Assembly: GCF_016863515.1 (NCBI RefSeq) | Contig: NZ_BOPA01000038.1 | Coordinates: 1-64,000 of the forward strand | Reading direction: 5' to 3' | DNA from: Micromonospora gifhornensis | Lineage (GTDB): Bacteria > Actinomycetota > Actinomycetes > Mycobacteriales > Micromonosporaceae | DNA length: 64,000 nt | In this document: positions 1-8,160 of the stretch, piece after piece | How the letters are laid out: each line of letters starts with the position of its first letter | Position numbering within the stretch: position 1 is the first letter of the stretch | The notes under the pieces: generated by a model | Database searches by the model: none | The model's input: only the letters and a program-made list of their open reading frames with translations | What the model was told of the DNA's origin: nothing | Program-made: the position numbers and the translations under genes

Positions 1-45
1 CTAGGCTCCCTTGCACGAGGCAAGAACGAGGAAGAGGTGGAAGAC

Positions 46-543
46 GTGAAGAAGTTGTCCGGTAGGAGAACCCTCGGCAACCTGCTCGCGGCGATCACGT
101 TGGCATTCCCTGTCGTCCTGGCTGTTCCCGCGACGGCGTCGGCCGAAACGGCGATCAGCACCACTGAGGCTGCTGTCGCGTCCGTCGACGAGACCTGCCG
201 CAACAATGGTGGGGGAGGATACGTTTCCTGCAACGGCAAGGACCCGGTTGCGATGAACTGCACCGGCAACTCGACGAAGGCCTCGGTCAAGGCGAAGAAC
301 GGCGTGTTCATCGAGCTGAGGTACTCGACGTCCTGCCAGGCCTACTGGACCCGCTACACCAACACGCCGGGCTCCACCGGTGAGGCGCGGATCAAGGGCA
401 CCAACATGGTGCAGAAAAAGACGTTGGCTGCGTACCCGGGCGAGGAGGGCTGGACGCGGATGCTTTCCGCCGCCCAGAAACCCAAAGCCTGCCTGTTCTT
501 CTGGTACGCCCCGTTCAGCGAGTACCTGGAGTCCTGCGCCTAG
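46..543 (+). CDS. Secreted DUF2690 family protein
   Basis: A small exported protein of about 165 residues. The N-terminus has basic residues (KKLSGRR), a hydrophobic core and an AxA-type cleavage site (PATASA), so a Sec signal peptide is likely. The mature part carries the DUF2690 pattern: paired cysteines around CNGKDPVAMNC, then a stretch ending IELRYSTSCQAYWTR. Several DUF2690 proteins are secreted or anchored actinobacterial proteins of unknown function. I prefer the GTG at 46 because GAGGTGG lies 5 nt upstream; a GTG at 37 would sit on top of its own ribosome site. It converges with the SARP gene, with a strong shared terminator between them. Function is unknown. Confidence 0.8.
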   Translation: MKKLSGRRTLGNLLAAITLAFPVVLAVPATASAETAISTTEAAVASVDETCRNNGGGGYVSCNGKDPVAMNCTGNSTKASVKAKNGVFIELRYSTSCQAYWTRYTNTPGSTGEARIKGTNMVQKKTLAAYPGEEGWTRMLSAAQKPKACLFFWYAPFSEYLESCA

Positions 544-554
544 TGATCCACAGC

Positions 555-603
555 AAGGGCAGACGGTCAGCCGGACTCACGGTCAGGCTGGCCGTCTGCC
601 CTT
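555..603. terminator. Bidirectional hairpin terminator
   Basis: Arms 555-572 and 586-603 pair over 18 bp (one G-T pair) around a 13-nt loop. The outer bases are AA on the left and TT on the right, so it can end transcription of the secreted protein and of the converging SARP gene. Confidence 0.85.
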
Positions 604-629
604 TGTCGCGGGCTCTGGTCCGGCCTCAA

Positions 630-1388
630 TCAGCCGAGCATGACGGGCGTCCTGTAGGTACCGTGCAGGAGTCGGTGGTACAGATCCTCCACCGCAGGGC
701 CTGTGCTGATCCCCAGGTCGTGGGCCAGCCGAGTCCTTAGACCATGGATCACGACCAGGGCCTCGGCCGTACGGGAACTGGCCTGCATGGCTTCCGCAAG
801 CCGACAGTGCAGACCTTCATGGTAGGGGTAAAAGCTGGTCCACCGGTGCAGGTCGGGCGTCAGCATCCTGTGCCGGTGGAGACTGAATTCGAGGTCGACA
901 AGCATCTCTATGGCTTTGAGATGGTATTCCTTCCAATGCGCCGATCCGGCCTGAAGTTTGACCGAGTTGATGTCCTCCATAGGTGCGCCCCGCCACAGTT
1001 CGAGCCCTGACCTCAAGAGTTCCACTGCTCTTTCTGGGTCGCGATTCTGTGCGGCGACCATTGCTTCCGCCTGGAGGTTCCGGAATTTCAGGCCGTCCAC
1101 CTGCTCGTCGGCGATTCGCATCGTGTAGTTGTTGCCGCTGCGTACGATCCGCTGGTGGCTTTCTGCGCCTAACCGAGCGCGTAGACTTCCTAGACGGTTC
1201 TGTACCTGTTGGCGGGCAGTCGCCGGTGGATCGTCGTCCCAGACGGCATCGATGAGCAGTTCAAGGTGAACGGGCTGATTTGAGTTCAGGAGCAGTGCTC
1301 CCAAAATCTTACGATCTCGTGTGGCTGGTACTCCGACGTCGATGTTTCCGTTTTTGACCATCAATGGACCGAGAAAGTAGAAGTCCAA
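630..1388 (-). CDS. SARP-type transcriptional regulator (winged helix + BTAD)
   Basis: A 252-residue protein with the architecture of the AfsR/DnrI/RedD (SARP) family: an N-terminal winged-helix DNA-binding domain (about 1-90; ATRDRKILGALLL, then WDDDPPATARQQVQNRLGSL) followed by an all-helical bacterial transcriptional activation domain to the C-terminus. Known members activate secondary-metabolite genes by binding direct repeats near -35. The TTG at 1388 is chosen because GGGGGAG (1394-1400 on the plus strand) lies 5 nt upstream; a TTG at 1412 lacks a ribosome site. No biosynthetic cluster is visible next to it, so the targets may lie left of the window. Codon use is noticeably less GC-rich at third positions than in the ribosomal genes, which hints at transfer. 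Confidence 0.85.
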   Translation of the reverse strand: MDFYFLGPLMVKNGNIDVGVPATRDRKILGALLLNSNQPVHLELLIDAVWDDDPPATARQQVQNRLGSLRARLGAESHQRIVRSGNNYTMRIADEQVDGLKFRNLQAEAMVAAQNRDPERAVELLRSGLELWRGAPMEDINSVKLQAGSAHWKEYHLKAIEMLVDLEFSLHRHRMLTPDLHRWTSFYPYHEGLHCRLAEAMQASSRTAEALVVIHGLRTRLAHDLGISTGPAVEDLYHRLLHGTYRTPVMLG

Positions 1389-1801
1389 AGTTGCTCCCCC
1401 GTGTGCTCCCAACCATCAACACCGTGCCGGGCAGGGGATATGTTATCGCAAAATTAACCGATGTCAAGCGCGACATCGACGAAAGCAATTTAGAAAATGG
1501 CGCTTATCCGCCTGCGAGTGATAGTGATCAGTGGTCGATAAAGCCGTCACAGCGATGCTGTTTCGGCAGCTTCGAGTTGCCTGCGTCGGCGTTGACTGGT
1601 GGCAGTGCGGCACGTACGCATCAGACCTGCGCCACCCCTGGGAACGTCCCGCCCCACCCGAGCAACTCATCCTGCCGATCCCGCCGCACAGCTTGAAGAT
1701 CAAGTTAGGCGGCGGTGGGGCTGCCTCAAGGTGGCAGTACCTCGGGATGTCGCCGGGTTTCGGTTCCAATGCGGTCGTCTGATACGGCAGGATGCACGGT
1801 C
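1389..1801. other. Intergenic region, divergent promoters
   Basis: About 410 nt between the divergently transcribed SARP and GT87 genes. It is locally AT-richer around 1480-1530. I see no convincing gene, RNA or long hairpin here; it should hold both promoters. Confidence 0.5.
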
Positions 1802-3325
1802 ATGAGCACGAAGTCGACGTCGGGCATCGATGAATCCGGTGCCATCGACCACCCGTCCCGCTCCGACGGCTTCGTCCGTGGGCTGTCCGGGCTGATCGGT
1901 GGCCCGCTCGGCGACCACGCCGTCACCCACGACCGCCCGAGCGGCGGGCGGGGACGGTTCTGGACGGCCGTGCGGATCGTCCTGGCGTTGACCTGCCTCA
2001 CCCTCACCCTGCACTGGGTGCAGAAGTCGCCCTGTCAGGACGGCGCCTGGGTCGACAACCAGCAGTACACCCGGTTCTGCTACACCGACGTGCTGGCGCT
2101 CTACTACGCCGAGCGGCTCAACGAGGGCGCCGTGCCGTACCGGGACCATCCGGTGGAGTACCCGGTGCTGACCGGGTACTTCATGGGTGCCCTGGGGCTG
2201 CCGGTGCACTCCGCCGGTGAGGGCAACCCGGACATCAACCAGGGGCAGTGGTTCTACAACCTCAACGCGCTCGTGCTCGGTGCGTTGGCGTTGGCCACGG
2301 TGATGGTGCTGCTGTCGCTGCGCCGTCGACGACCCTGGGACGCGGCGATGTTCGCGCTCTCCCCCGCGTTGCTGCTCACCGCCACCGTCAACTGGGACTT
2401 CCTCGCCATCGGCCTGGCCGCGCTCGGCCTGCTGGTCTGGGCGCGTACCCGGGACGACGGGAGGGGACTGATACTCGCGGCCCTGTCCGGAGTGCTGATC
2501 GGGCTCGGCGGTGCGGCCAAGATGTGGCCGCTGTTCATCCTCGGGCCGATCCTGGTGCTCGCGATCCGCGCCAACCGGGTGCGCGCCGCCGTGCTGTCCA
2601 TCATCGCCGCCGCGGTGACGGTGGTGCTGGTGAACCTTCCGGTGGCGATTCCGTACCGGGAGAACTGGAACCGGTTCTTCGAACTCAACACCGAGCGCCC
2701 GATCGACTGGGGAACCATCTGGTACATCGGTCGCTACCTGGACGGCAAGTTCGGCGACCCGGCCTCCATCGGCCCGTTCCAGTGGCTCGACGCGAACATC
2801 CCCACCCTGAACTACCTGTCGTACGCCCTGTTCGGGCTGGCCTGCCTCGCCATCGGCGCGCTCGCGTTGCTCGCGCCGCGCCGTCCCCGCCTCGCGCAAC
2901 TCGCGTTCCTCGTGGTCGCGGCCTTCCTCATCTTCAGCAAGGTCTGGTCGCAGCAGTTCGTGCTCTGGATGCTGCCGCTGGTGGTGCTCGCCCGACCCAG
3001 GTGGGGAGCGTTCCTGGCCTGGCAGATCGCCGAGGTGGGCTACTTCGTCGCCTTCTACGCCGAACTGCTCGGTGCCGCGACCAGCACCCCGGTCATCCCG
3101 GAGGGCGTGTTCGTGCTGGCCGCGAGCCTGCGCCTGGCCACCGTGGTGACGCTCTGCGTGCTGGTCGTTCGGGAGATCCTGCACCCCGAGCAGGACGCGG
3201 TACGCCGCAACTACGCCGACGACCCCGACGGCGGGCTACTCGACGGCACCCCGGACGCGCCCTGGCTCGACCGTCTCCGCAACCGCCAACCCGCCCCGAC
3301 GCCGACTCCCGTACCGACCACCTGA
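1802..3325 (+). CDS. GT87 family (DUF2029) polytopic mannosyltransferase-like protein
   Basis: An integral membrane protein of 507 residues with roughly ten hydrophobic segments. The pattern (YRDHPVEYPVLTGYFMGALG in the first outer loop, AAKMWPLFILGP, SKVWSQQFVLWMLPL) fits the GT87/DUF2029 GT-C family, whose characterised mycobacterial members move mannose or arabinose from polyprenyl phosphate onto envelope glycans outside the membrane. A cytoplasmic Ser/Gly/Arg-rich leader of about 60 residues precedes the first helix. The ATG at 1802 has GGCAGGA upstream. A GT87 gene close to rpsF-ssb-rpsR-rplI is conserved in actinobacteria (Rv0051 in Mycobacterium tuberculosis), which supports the call. 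Donor and acceptor cannot be read from sequence. Confidence 0.8.
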   Translation: MSTKSTSGIDESGAIDHPSRSDGFVRGLSGLIGGPLGDHAVTHDRPSGGRGRFWTAVRIVLALTCLTLTLHWVQKSPCQDGAWVDNQQYTRFCYTDVLALYYAERLNEGAVPYRDHPVEYPVLTGYFMGALGLPVHSAGEGNPDINQGQWFYNLNALVLGALALATVMVLLSLRRRRPWDAAMFALSPALLLTATVNWDFLAIGLAALGLLVWARTRDDGRGLILAALSGVLIGLGGAAKMWPLFILGPILVLAIRANRVRAAVLSIIAAAVTVVLVNLPVAIPYRENWNRFFELNTERPIDWGTIWYIGRYLDGKFGDPASIGPFQWLDANIPTLNYLSYALFGLACLAIGALALLAPRRPRLAQLAFLVVAAFLIFSKVWSQQFVLWMLPLVVLARPRWGAFLAWQIAEVGYFVAFYAELLGAATSTPVIPEGVFVLAASLRLATVVTLCVLVVREILHPEQDAVRRNYADDPDGGLLDGTPDAPWLDRLRNRQPAPTPTPVPTT

Positions 3326-3328
3326 TTG

Positions 3329-3349
3329 CCGGGGCACCCCGTGCCCCGG
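3329..3349. terminator. Bidirectional hairpin between convergent genes
   Basis: A 9-bp perfect stem (CCGGGGCAC / GTGCCCCGG) with a 3-nt loop lies immediately after the GT87 stop and just before the stop of the converging gene at 3354. Confidence 0.75.
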
Positions 3350-3353
3350 ACTC

Positions 3354-5678
3354 TCAGAGGCGGAAGAGGAACACCGAGCCCATCTCCTCGCGGGTGATGT
3401 CCAGGCCGTCAAGCGGTGCGTCGACGCTTACCTCCCACGGGGTGCCGGCGATCTCGTCGCGCAGCACCAGCACGTTGCGTACGCCGAGGGTACGCAGGTA
3501 GTCGACGCTTGTCTGGTCGGGGAACGTCATGGTCACCTGACGTACGTCGGCGAGTTGGCGAGGAGTGAATCCACTGCCGCCGTTGACGATGTCCTGGAAT
3601 CGGGTGGTGGACCAGAGCATCACCGGCTGGTCGTGGTTCTGACCGCTGGGCAGCACCAGCAGCGGACCGCCGACCGTCCGCATGGCGGCCGGCTGTGACG
3701 GCACCACCGGATGCGGTGTGGTGTTGGTGCCCTCGACGATGACCAGCAGCAGCGGCAGCAGGGTGGCCAGCCGCAGCCACGGGCTGGGCCAGGACGGGAT
3801 CCGCTGGGCGGAAACGTCCCGTACCCGCTCCGAGTACGCGCTGATCGCGCCCGCCGCGAGCAGCCCGAGCAGCAGGGTGGCCCAGATCATGAGCCGCCCG
3901 GGCGTACGGATGCCGTTCCAACCGGGCAGGTGGTCGAAGAGCGGCACGTAGGTGAAGTCGCCGCCGAAGAACCTGGTGCCCATCGACAGCGTCATCGCCA
4001 CCAGCACCCCGGCGAGCAGGAACAGCCGTTGACGGATGGTCCAGATCGAGAAGAACAGGCCGCCGAGAGCCAGCGCATAGAGCGCGAAGCCGGGCAGCAG
4101 TGTCATCTCCGGATGCCAGGGCAGCACGGAACGGGCACCCTCGTGCAGCCCACCCCAGATCCGGGACTCCGCCGGAGCGGTGACGAAGCTGTTGGCGGGC
4201 GGCGAGAACGCGGCGATGTCCCTGATGCTCCGCTCCGCCTGCGGGTGCAGTTGCGCCACGGTGAAGTAGGGGATGGCCATCAGCACACCGACCCCGGCGA
4301 AGATCAGCCCGCCGATCAGGTCGGCGACGAACAGCCGCTGACCGAAGGGCCGCTTCACCCGCCAGAAGATCCGCTTCGCGAACCAGATCAGCATGGCCAC
4401 GACGACCGTGCCGGCCAGGACGTACGCGAACGGCAGGCCGATGCCGAAGCCCAGGCTCAGCTGCCAGGCGGCGACCAGCCAGCCGGTGTAGACCCAGCCC
4501 TCGTGTCGACGTTCGGGTCGATAGCCGTGCCGTAGTGACCAACCGTGGCCCCGGGCGAGCATGGCCAGGGCCAGCGGGATGCCCCCGTTGGAGATCACGT
4601 GCAGGTGCCCCGCCTGGGACAACAGCCAGGGTGCGTAGGCGTAGCTGACCCCTGCCACCGCGGAGCCGATCCGGCTCGCACCGAGCTGACGCGCCAGCAC
4701 GTACGCCCCGAAGGTGGCCAGCGCGTGGGCCAGTACGAACATGATGTTGTAACGGAGGAGGGCGTCCTGCGGGCCGCTACCGATCAGGCCGGCCGGCGCG
4801 TAGCCGAGCAGCGTGTCGGAGAAGGCGAAGCTCCACCGCTCCGGAAAGAAGGCGTTGGAGTGCCACAGCTGGGCCGGGTCGGTCCGTAGTGCGTGCCCGG
4901 ACCAGGCCATCTGCCAGGCTTGCAGGCTCGGATCCCAGTAGTCGTGGGGCAGCGTGTGCCGGGCGTAGCGCAGGGCCGGCCAGGTCATCAGCACGGCCAG
5001 CACCAGGGACCCGAGAGCGGCCAGGGTCCACTCGTGGATCAGCAGCCGACCGGCTCTGCGGGCGAGTCGGCCGTACCATCGCGGCACCGGCTCGGGTGCG
5101 GGCCCGAACGCGGCCCACGGATCCTTCTCCTCGTCGTCGCCCTTGCTCTTGCCGTCGCCGGCTGCGGTCTTCTTGTCCTCACCGGCCGCCGGGGCCTCGG
5201 CCTCGTCCCCTGGAGCCTTGGTCCTGGCCTCGTCTGTCGGGGCTTTGGCCTCATCCCCCGTAGTCTTGATCTCGTCCACCGGCGCCTCGGTCCTGCCGGC
5301 AGCGTCGGTCGGGACCTCGGTCCTGCCGCCCGTCGGGTCCGTGTCCTTGCCGTCCTTGCTCGCCGGCTCCTTGGCCTGGCCGTCGGTGCCTTCGGTGCCG
5401 TCGGTGCCGTCGGTGTCAGGTCGGTCGTTGGAGTCGGCGGGCGGCTGCGCCTTGCTGTCGGTTGCCGCATGGTTGGCACCCGGTTCGATCTTCTCGGCGA
5501 CCTCGGCCGGACCCTTGCCGGCCGGACCCTTGCCGGCCGCACCCTTGCCGGTCGGGGCCGACGTGCCACCCTCCGGCTCGGCGTCGGCCCGCCCGCCGGC
5601 GGCAGCCTGGACTCGGGTGTCCCGGCGGTCGCGTGTGGTCGGTCGGGGGCCGCCCGAGGGGGACTGATCGGTCGTCAT
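3354..5678 (-). CDS. Large GT-C-like membrane protein with disordered N-terminal tail
   Basis: 774 residues. Residues 1 to about 200 are low complexity (Lys, Asp, Ala, Pro, Gly, Thr), including a GPAGK-type repeat encoded by three 15-nt units at 5509-5553, and look like an unstructured cytoplasmic tail. After that come about ten to twelve hydrophobic helices separated by loops; the first outer loop has HDYWDPSLQAWQ and acidic residues in the position used for catalysis in GT-C glycosyltransferases. The C-terminal 130 residues form a soluble outer domain. The ATG overlaps the nfo stop by 4 nt (ATGA), so it is translationally coupled to endonuclease IV. A GT-C enzyme is the best guess; a specific reaction cannot be assigned. 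Confidence 0.65.
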   Translation of the reverse strand: MTTDQSPSGGPRPTTRDRRDTRVQAAAGGRADAEPEGGTSAPTGKGAAGKGPAGKGPAEVAEKIEPGANHAATDSKAQPPADSNDRPDTDGTDGTEGTDGQAKEPASKDGKDTDPTGGRTEVPTDAAGRTEAPVDEIKTTGDEAKAPTDEARTKAPGDEAEAPAAGEDKKTAAGDGKSKGDDEEKDPWAAFGPAPEPVPRWYGRLARRAGRLLIHEWTLAALGSLVLAVLMTWPALRYARHTLPHDYWDPSLQAWQMAWSGHALRTDPAQLWHSNAFFPERWSFAFSDTLLGYAPAGLIGSGPQDALLRYNIMFVLAHALATFGAYVLARQLGASRIGSAVAGVSYAYAPWLLSQAGHLHVISNGGIPLALAMLARGHGWSLRHGYRPERRHEGWVYTGWLVAAWQLSLGFGIGLPFAYVLAGTVVVAMLIWFAKRIFWRVKRPFGQRLFVADLIGGLIFAGVGVLMAIPYFTVAQLHPQAERSIRDIAAFSPPANSFVTAPAESRIWGGLHEGARSVLPWHPEMTLLPGFALYALALGGLFFSIWTIRQRLFLLAGVLVAMTLSMGTRFFGGDFTYVPLFDHLPGWNGIRTPGRLMIWATLLLGLLAAGAISAYSERVRDVSAQRIPSWPSPWLRLATLLPLLLVIVEGTNTTPHPVVPSQPAAMRTVGGPLLVLPSGQNHDQPVMLWSTTRFQDIVNGGSGFTPRQLADVRQVTMTFPDQTSVDYLRTLGVRNVLVLRDEIAGTPWEVSVDAPLDGLDITREEMGSVFLFRL

Positions 5679-6466
5679 CGCACCGCCGTCTCCGCCTCGA
5701 GTTGCGCGCGCAGGAAGGCGATGTCGTCACCCTGCCCGGTGGTGCCGCCCGGAGTCTCGACGATGACCGGTGCCCCGGCTGCTCTGATCACCGCCACCAG
5801 GAGTTCCGGGTCGATGGTCCCGCCGCGCAGGTTGTCGTGGCGGTCGCGGCCGGACCCGAACGCGTCCTTGGAGTTGTTCGCGTGCACCAGGTCGATCCGC
5901 CCGGTGATGGCCTTCACCCGGTCGACCAGGCCGAGCAGTTCCTCGCCGCCGGCGTGCGCGTGGCAGGTGTCGAGGCAGAAGCCGACTTCGTGATCACCGA
6001 CGGCGTCCCACAGTCGGGCGAGCGCGTCGAGTCGGCGAGCACAGGCGTTCTCGCCGCCGGCGGTGTTCTCGATCAGCACCGGCAGACCGAAGCCGCCCGC
6101 CTCCTGTGCGTAGGCCAGGGCCTTACGCCAGTTGTCGAAACCGGTCTGCGGATCGTCACCGGCGTTGACGTGCCCACCGTGGACGATCAGGCCCTTCGCG
6201 CCGATGGCTGCCGCGGCCTTCGCGTGGGCGAGCAGCAGCTTGCGGCTGGGAATCCGGATGCGGTTGTTGCCGGTGGCGACGTTTACGACGTACGGCGCGT
6301 GCACGTAGATGTCGACATCCGCGGTGCGTAGCCGTTCCGCGTCCGCGCGGGGCTGTGGCGCCTTCCAACCCTGCGGATCGGCGAGGAAGAACTGCACGGC
6401 GTCGGCTTCACGAGCAGCCGCCTCCGCCATCGGGTCGGTCGGATCGACGTGGGCTCCGATACGCAT
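5675..6466 (-). CDS. nfo: Endonuclease IV (AP endonuclease, Nfo/AP2 family)
   Basis: 263 residues, close to the usual 260-300 for the family. It has the TIM-barrel metal-ligand pattern of endonuclease IV: MRIGAHVD at the start, VHAPYVVNVA, VHGGHVNAG, PVLIENTAGG, FCLDTCHAHAGG, LVHANNSKDAFGSGRDRHDN and PVIVETPGG. The enzyme cuts DNA 5' to abasic sites and processes blocked 3' ends in base-excision repair, using three metal ions. The ATG at 6466 begins exactly at the conserved MRIGAH, so longer upstream readings are unlikely. It is divergent from rpsF and coupled to the following membrane protein by a 4-nt overlap. Confidence 0.92.
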   Translation of the reverse strand: MRIGAHVDPTDPMAEAAAREADAVQFFLADPQGWKAPQPRADAERLRTADVDIYVHAPYVVNVATGNNRIRIPSRKLLLAHAKAAAAIGAKGLIVHGGHVNAGDDPQTGFDNWRKALAYAQEAGGFGLPVLIENTAGGENACARRLDALARLWDAVGDHEVGFCLDTCHAHAGGEELLGLVDRVKAITGRIDLVHANNSKDAFGSGRDRHDNLRGGTIDPELLVAVIRAAGAPVIVETPGGTTGQGDDIAFLRAQLEAETAVR

Positions 6467-6665
6467 GCAGGCGAGCCTACGTCGCGTGCCCGACAGTGGT
6501 GGTGACCACCGCCGAGTCGCGTCACCGCAGCTGGCCGGAGTCGTTGATACCGGTGGATGCGACAGCTGATCCTGACGACGGTTCAAAAAAATGTCGGTAA
6601 TTTTAGGATTTGCCCCGCGAAGCGCCGACTTCAGCGATAACGTCAGGTAACAACATGATAAAGCT

Positions 6666-6751
6666 CCGCAGGGCGTCTCCGGTCCAACCTCATCGGTGTG
6701 GTCGTTCCTCCCCAGGTCCCACCCAAGGAATGCGGACGAGACGCCCTGCGG
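6666..6751 (+). promoter_or_regulatory. Long hairpin in the rpsF leader (upstream element)
   Basis: A 14-bp perfect stem (6666-6679 with 6738-6751, CCGCAGGGCGTCTC / GAGACGCCCTGCGG) continues, after a 2-nt bulge, as 4 more pairs (6682-6685 with 6734-6737). Inside, TTCCT 6705-6709 can pair with AGGAA 6726-6730. It lies between divergent nfo and rpsF, about 210 nt before rpsF. Whether it is in the rpsF transcript is inferred; it could be a structured leader, an attenuator or an sRNA. Confidence 0.6.
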
Positions 6752-6758
6752 TCACGTG

Positions 6759-6802
6759 ACCGGGGGTCCGGGCCGACAGCGACGTCGGCGTGGACCCCCG
6801 GT
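6759..6802 (+). promoter_or_regulatory. Second hairpin in the rpsF leader
   Basis: Arms 6759-6769 and 6792-6802 form an 11-bp perfect stem (ACCGGGGGTCC / GGACCCCCGGT), topped by an inner 5-bp stem CCGAC / GTCGG (6773-6777 with 6784-6788). It begins 7 nt after the first hairpin. There is no T-run, so it is not a typical intrinsic terminator. Autoregulation of rpsF operons through an S6:S18-binding leader RNA is known in other bacteria, but that motif normally lies nearer to the start codon. Confidence 0.6.
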
Positions 6803-6963
6803 TCGCTGTGTCGGTCACCTCGATGCTGGTGATCGTCAAGGCCGGGTATCCTGGTCAGGTTGTCCGCTCCCGACCGGGTCCCCCCGGATCAGGGCGGGCC
6901 ACGACGCAGACCTCCTGCCACGGAAGGACCGTGGCCGCTTAGCCCACAGGAGGTGAGTAAGTC

Positions 6964-7254
6964 TTGCGTCATTACGAAATCATGGTGATCCTCGACCCCA
7001 GCCTCGAGGAGCGCACCGTCGCCCCGTCGCTCGACACGTACCTGAACGTGATCAGGACCGCGGGTGGCTCGGTGGAGAAGACCGACGTGTGGGGCCGCAG
7101 GCGCCTCGCGTACGAGATCAACAAAAAGGCCGAGGGCATCTACGCCGTCGTCGACCTCCAGGCAACGCCGGAGGCTGTGGCCGAGCTGGACCGCCAGCTT
7201 CGGCTCAACGAGTCCGTGCTGCGCACCAAGGTCATCCGGCCGGAGATGCGCTAA
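6964..7254 (+). CDS. rpsF: 30S ribosomal protein S6
   Basis: 96 residues, normal length for bacterial S6. The sequence MRHYEIMVILDPSLEERT followed by WGRRRLAYEINKKAEGIYAV is diagnostic. S6 binds 16S rRNA with S18 in the platform of the small subunit. The start is TTG at 6964, with AGGAGGTGA 9 nt upstream. It is first in rpsF-ssb-rpsR-rplI, all on the plus strand and closely spaced, so ribosomal S6/S18/L9 and the single-strand binding protein are probably expressed together from the promoter beyond the two leader hairpins. Confidence 0.97.
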   Translation: MRHYEIMVILDPSLEERTVAPSLDTYLNVIRTAGGSVEKTDVWGRRRLAYEINKKAEGIYAVVDLQATPEAVAELDRQLRLNESVLRTKVIRPEMR

Positions 7255-7352
7255 GCATTCCACCCAGCCCCCCACCCGGACAGCCTCATCCGTGCTGTCG
7301 GAGGGTTCTGAGAACCTGTACGGCACACGCATGAGTGCGCGAGGAGATGGTC

Positions 7353-7865
7353 ATGGCAGGAGACACCACCATCACGGTCATCGGCAATCTGACCGATGAC
7401 CCCGAGTTGCGGTTCACCCCCTCCGGGGCCGCGGTAGCCAAGTTCCGGGTCGCTTCGACGCCCCGGTTCATGGACAAGGCCTCCGGCGAGTGGAAGGACG
7501 GCGAGCCGCTCTTCCTCGCGTGCACCGTCTGGCGGCAGGCCGCGGAGCACGTGGCGGAGTCGCTTCAGCGCGGCGCTCGCGTGATCGTGTCGGGCCGGCT
7601 GCGCCAGCGGTCCTACGAGACCCGCGAGGGCGAGAAGCGCACTGTCATCGAGCTGGAGGTCGACGAGATCGGCCCGTCGCTGCGCTACGCCACGGCGAAG
7701 GTGCAGAAGATGTCCCGCTCGGGCGGCAGTGGCGGCGGCTTCGGCGGCGGCGGTGGTGGTGGCCAGGGCGGCGGCGGAGGCAACTTCGACGACCCCTGGG
7801 CTTCGGCCGCACCGGCACCCTCCCGTTCGGGTGGCGGCAACTTCGATGAGGAGCCACCGTTCTAA
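7353..7865 (+). CDS. ssb: Single-stranded DNA-binding protein
   Basis: 170 residues. An N-terminal OB fold (TTITVIGNLTDDPELRFTPS, then WRQAAEHVAESLQRGARVIV) is followed by a Gly-rich flexible linker (about 120-150) and the acidic tip NFDEEPPF, which in SSB proteins recruits replication and repair partners. It protects ssDNA at the fork. GAGGAG at 7341-7346 sets the ATG at 7353; an ATG at 7347 directly abuts that site. Its place between rpsF and rpsR is the standard bacterial order. Confidence 0.96.
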   Translation: MAGDTTITVIGNLTDDPELRFTPSGAAVAKFRVASTPRFMDKASGEWKDGEPLFLACTVWRQAAEHVAESLQRGARVIVSGRLRQRSYETREGEKRTVIELEVDEIGPSLRYATAKVQKMSRSGGSGGGFGGGGGGGQGGGGGNFDDPWASAAPAPSRSGGGNFDEEPPF

Positions 7866-7906
7866 TGGCCCCGAGCGCCCGTGATCGTAAACCAGGAGCA
7901 AGAGCA

Positions 7907-8146
7907 ATGGCGAAGGCTGCGGCACTGCGCAAGCCGAAGAAGAAGGTGAACCCGCTCGACAAGGACGGGATCACCTACATCGATTACAAGGACACCGCGC
8001 TGCTGCGCAAGTTCATCTCCGACCGCGGCAAGATCCGCGCTCGGCGGGTGACCGGCGTCACCTCGCAGCAGCAGCGGCAGATCGCCCGCGCGGTCAAGAA
8101 CGCCCGTGAGATGGCGTTGCTGCCGTACACGGCGACGGCCCGCTGA
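7907..8146 (+). CDS. rpsR: 30S ribosomal protein S18
   Basis: 79 residues. The core DYKDTALLRKFISDRGKIRARRVTGV and QQQRQIARAVKNAREMALLPY is diagnostic of S18, which pairs with S6 on the 30S platform. The basic N-terminal arm (RKPKKKVNP) is typical. No CxxC zinc motif is present at the N-terminus, so this is the zinc-independent form; actinobacteria often have a second copy that may lie elsewhere. AGGAG lies 8 nt before the ATG at 7907. Confidence 0.96.
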   Translation: MAKAAALRKPKKKVNPLDKDGITYIDYKDTALLRKFISDRGKIRARRVTGVTSQQQRQIARAVKNAREMALLPYTATAR

Positions 8147-8160
8147 GAGGAGGTGCCGAT

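Noticed and set aside
1464..1769. A 101-residue minus-strand reading frame in the SARP/GT87 gap.
   Set aside because: Its composition is erratic, it overlaps the start of the GT87 control region and no ribosome site or family motif is present.
1700..3184. Long minus-strand frame opposite the GT87 gene, and similar frames opposite other genes.
   Set aside because: Gln/Arg/His/Gly-rich composition is the typical shadow of high-GC coding on the other strand.
5509..5553. CRISPR-like or independent repeat.
   Set aside because: Three in-frame 15-nt units inside a disordered coding tail; no spacers.
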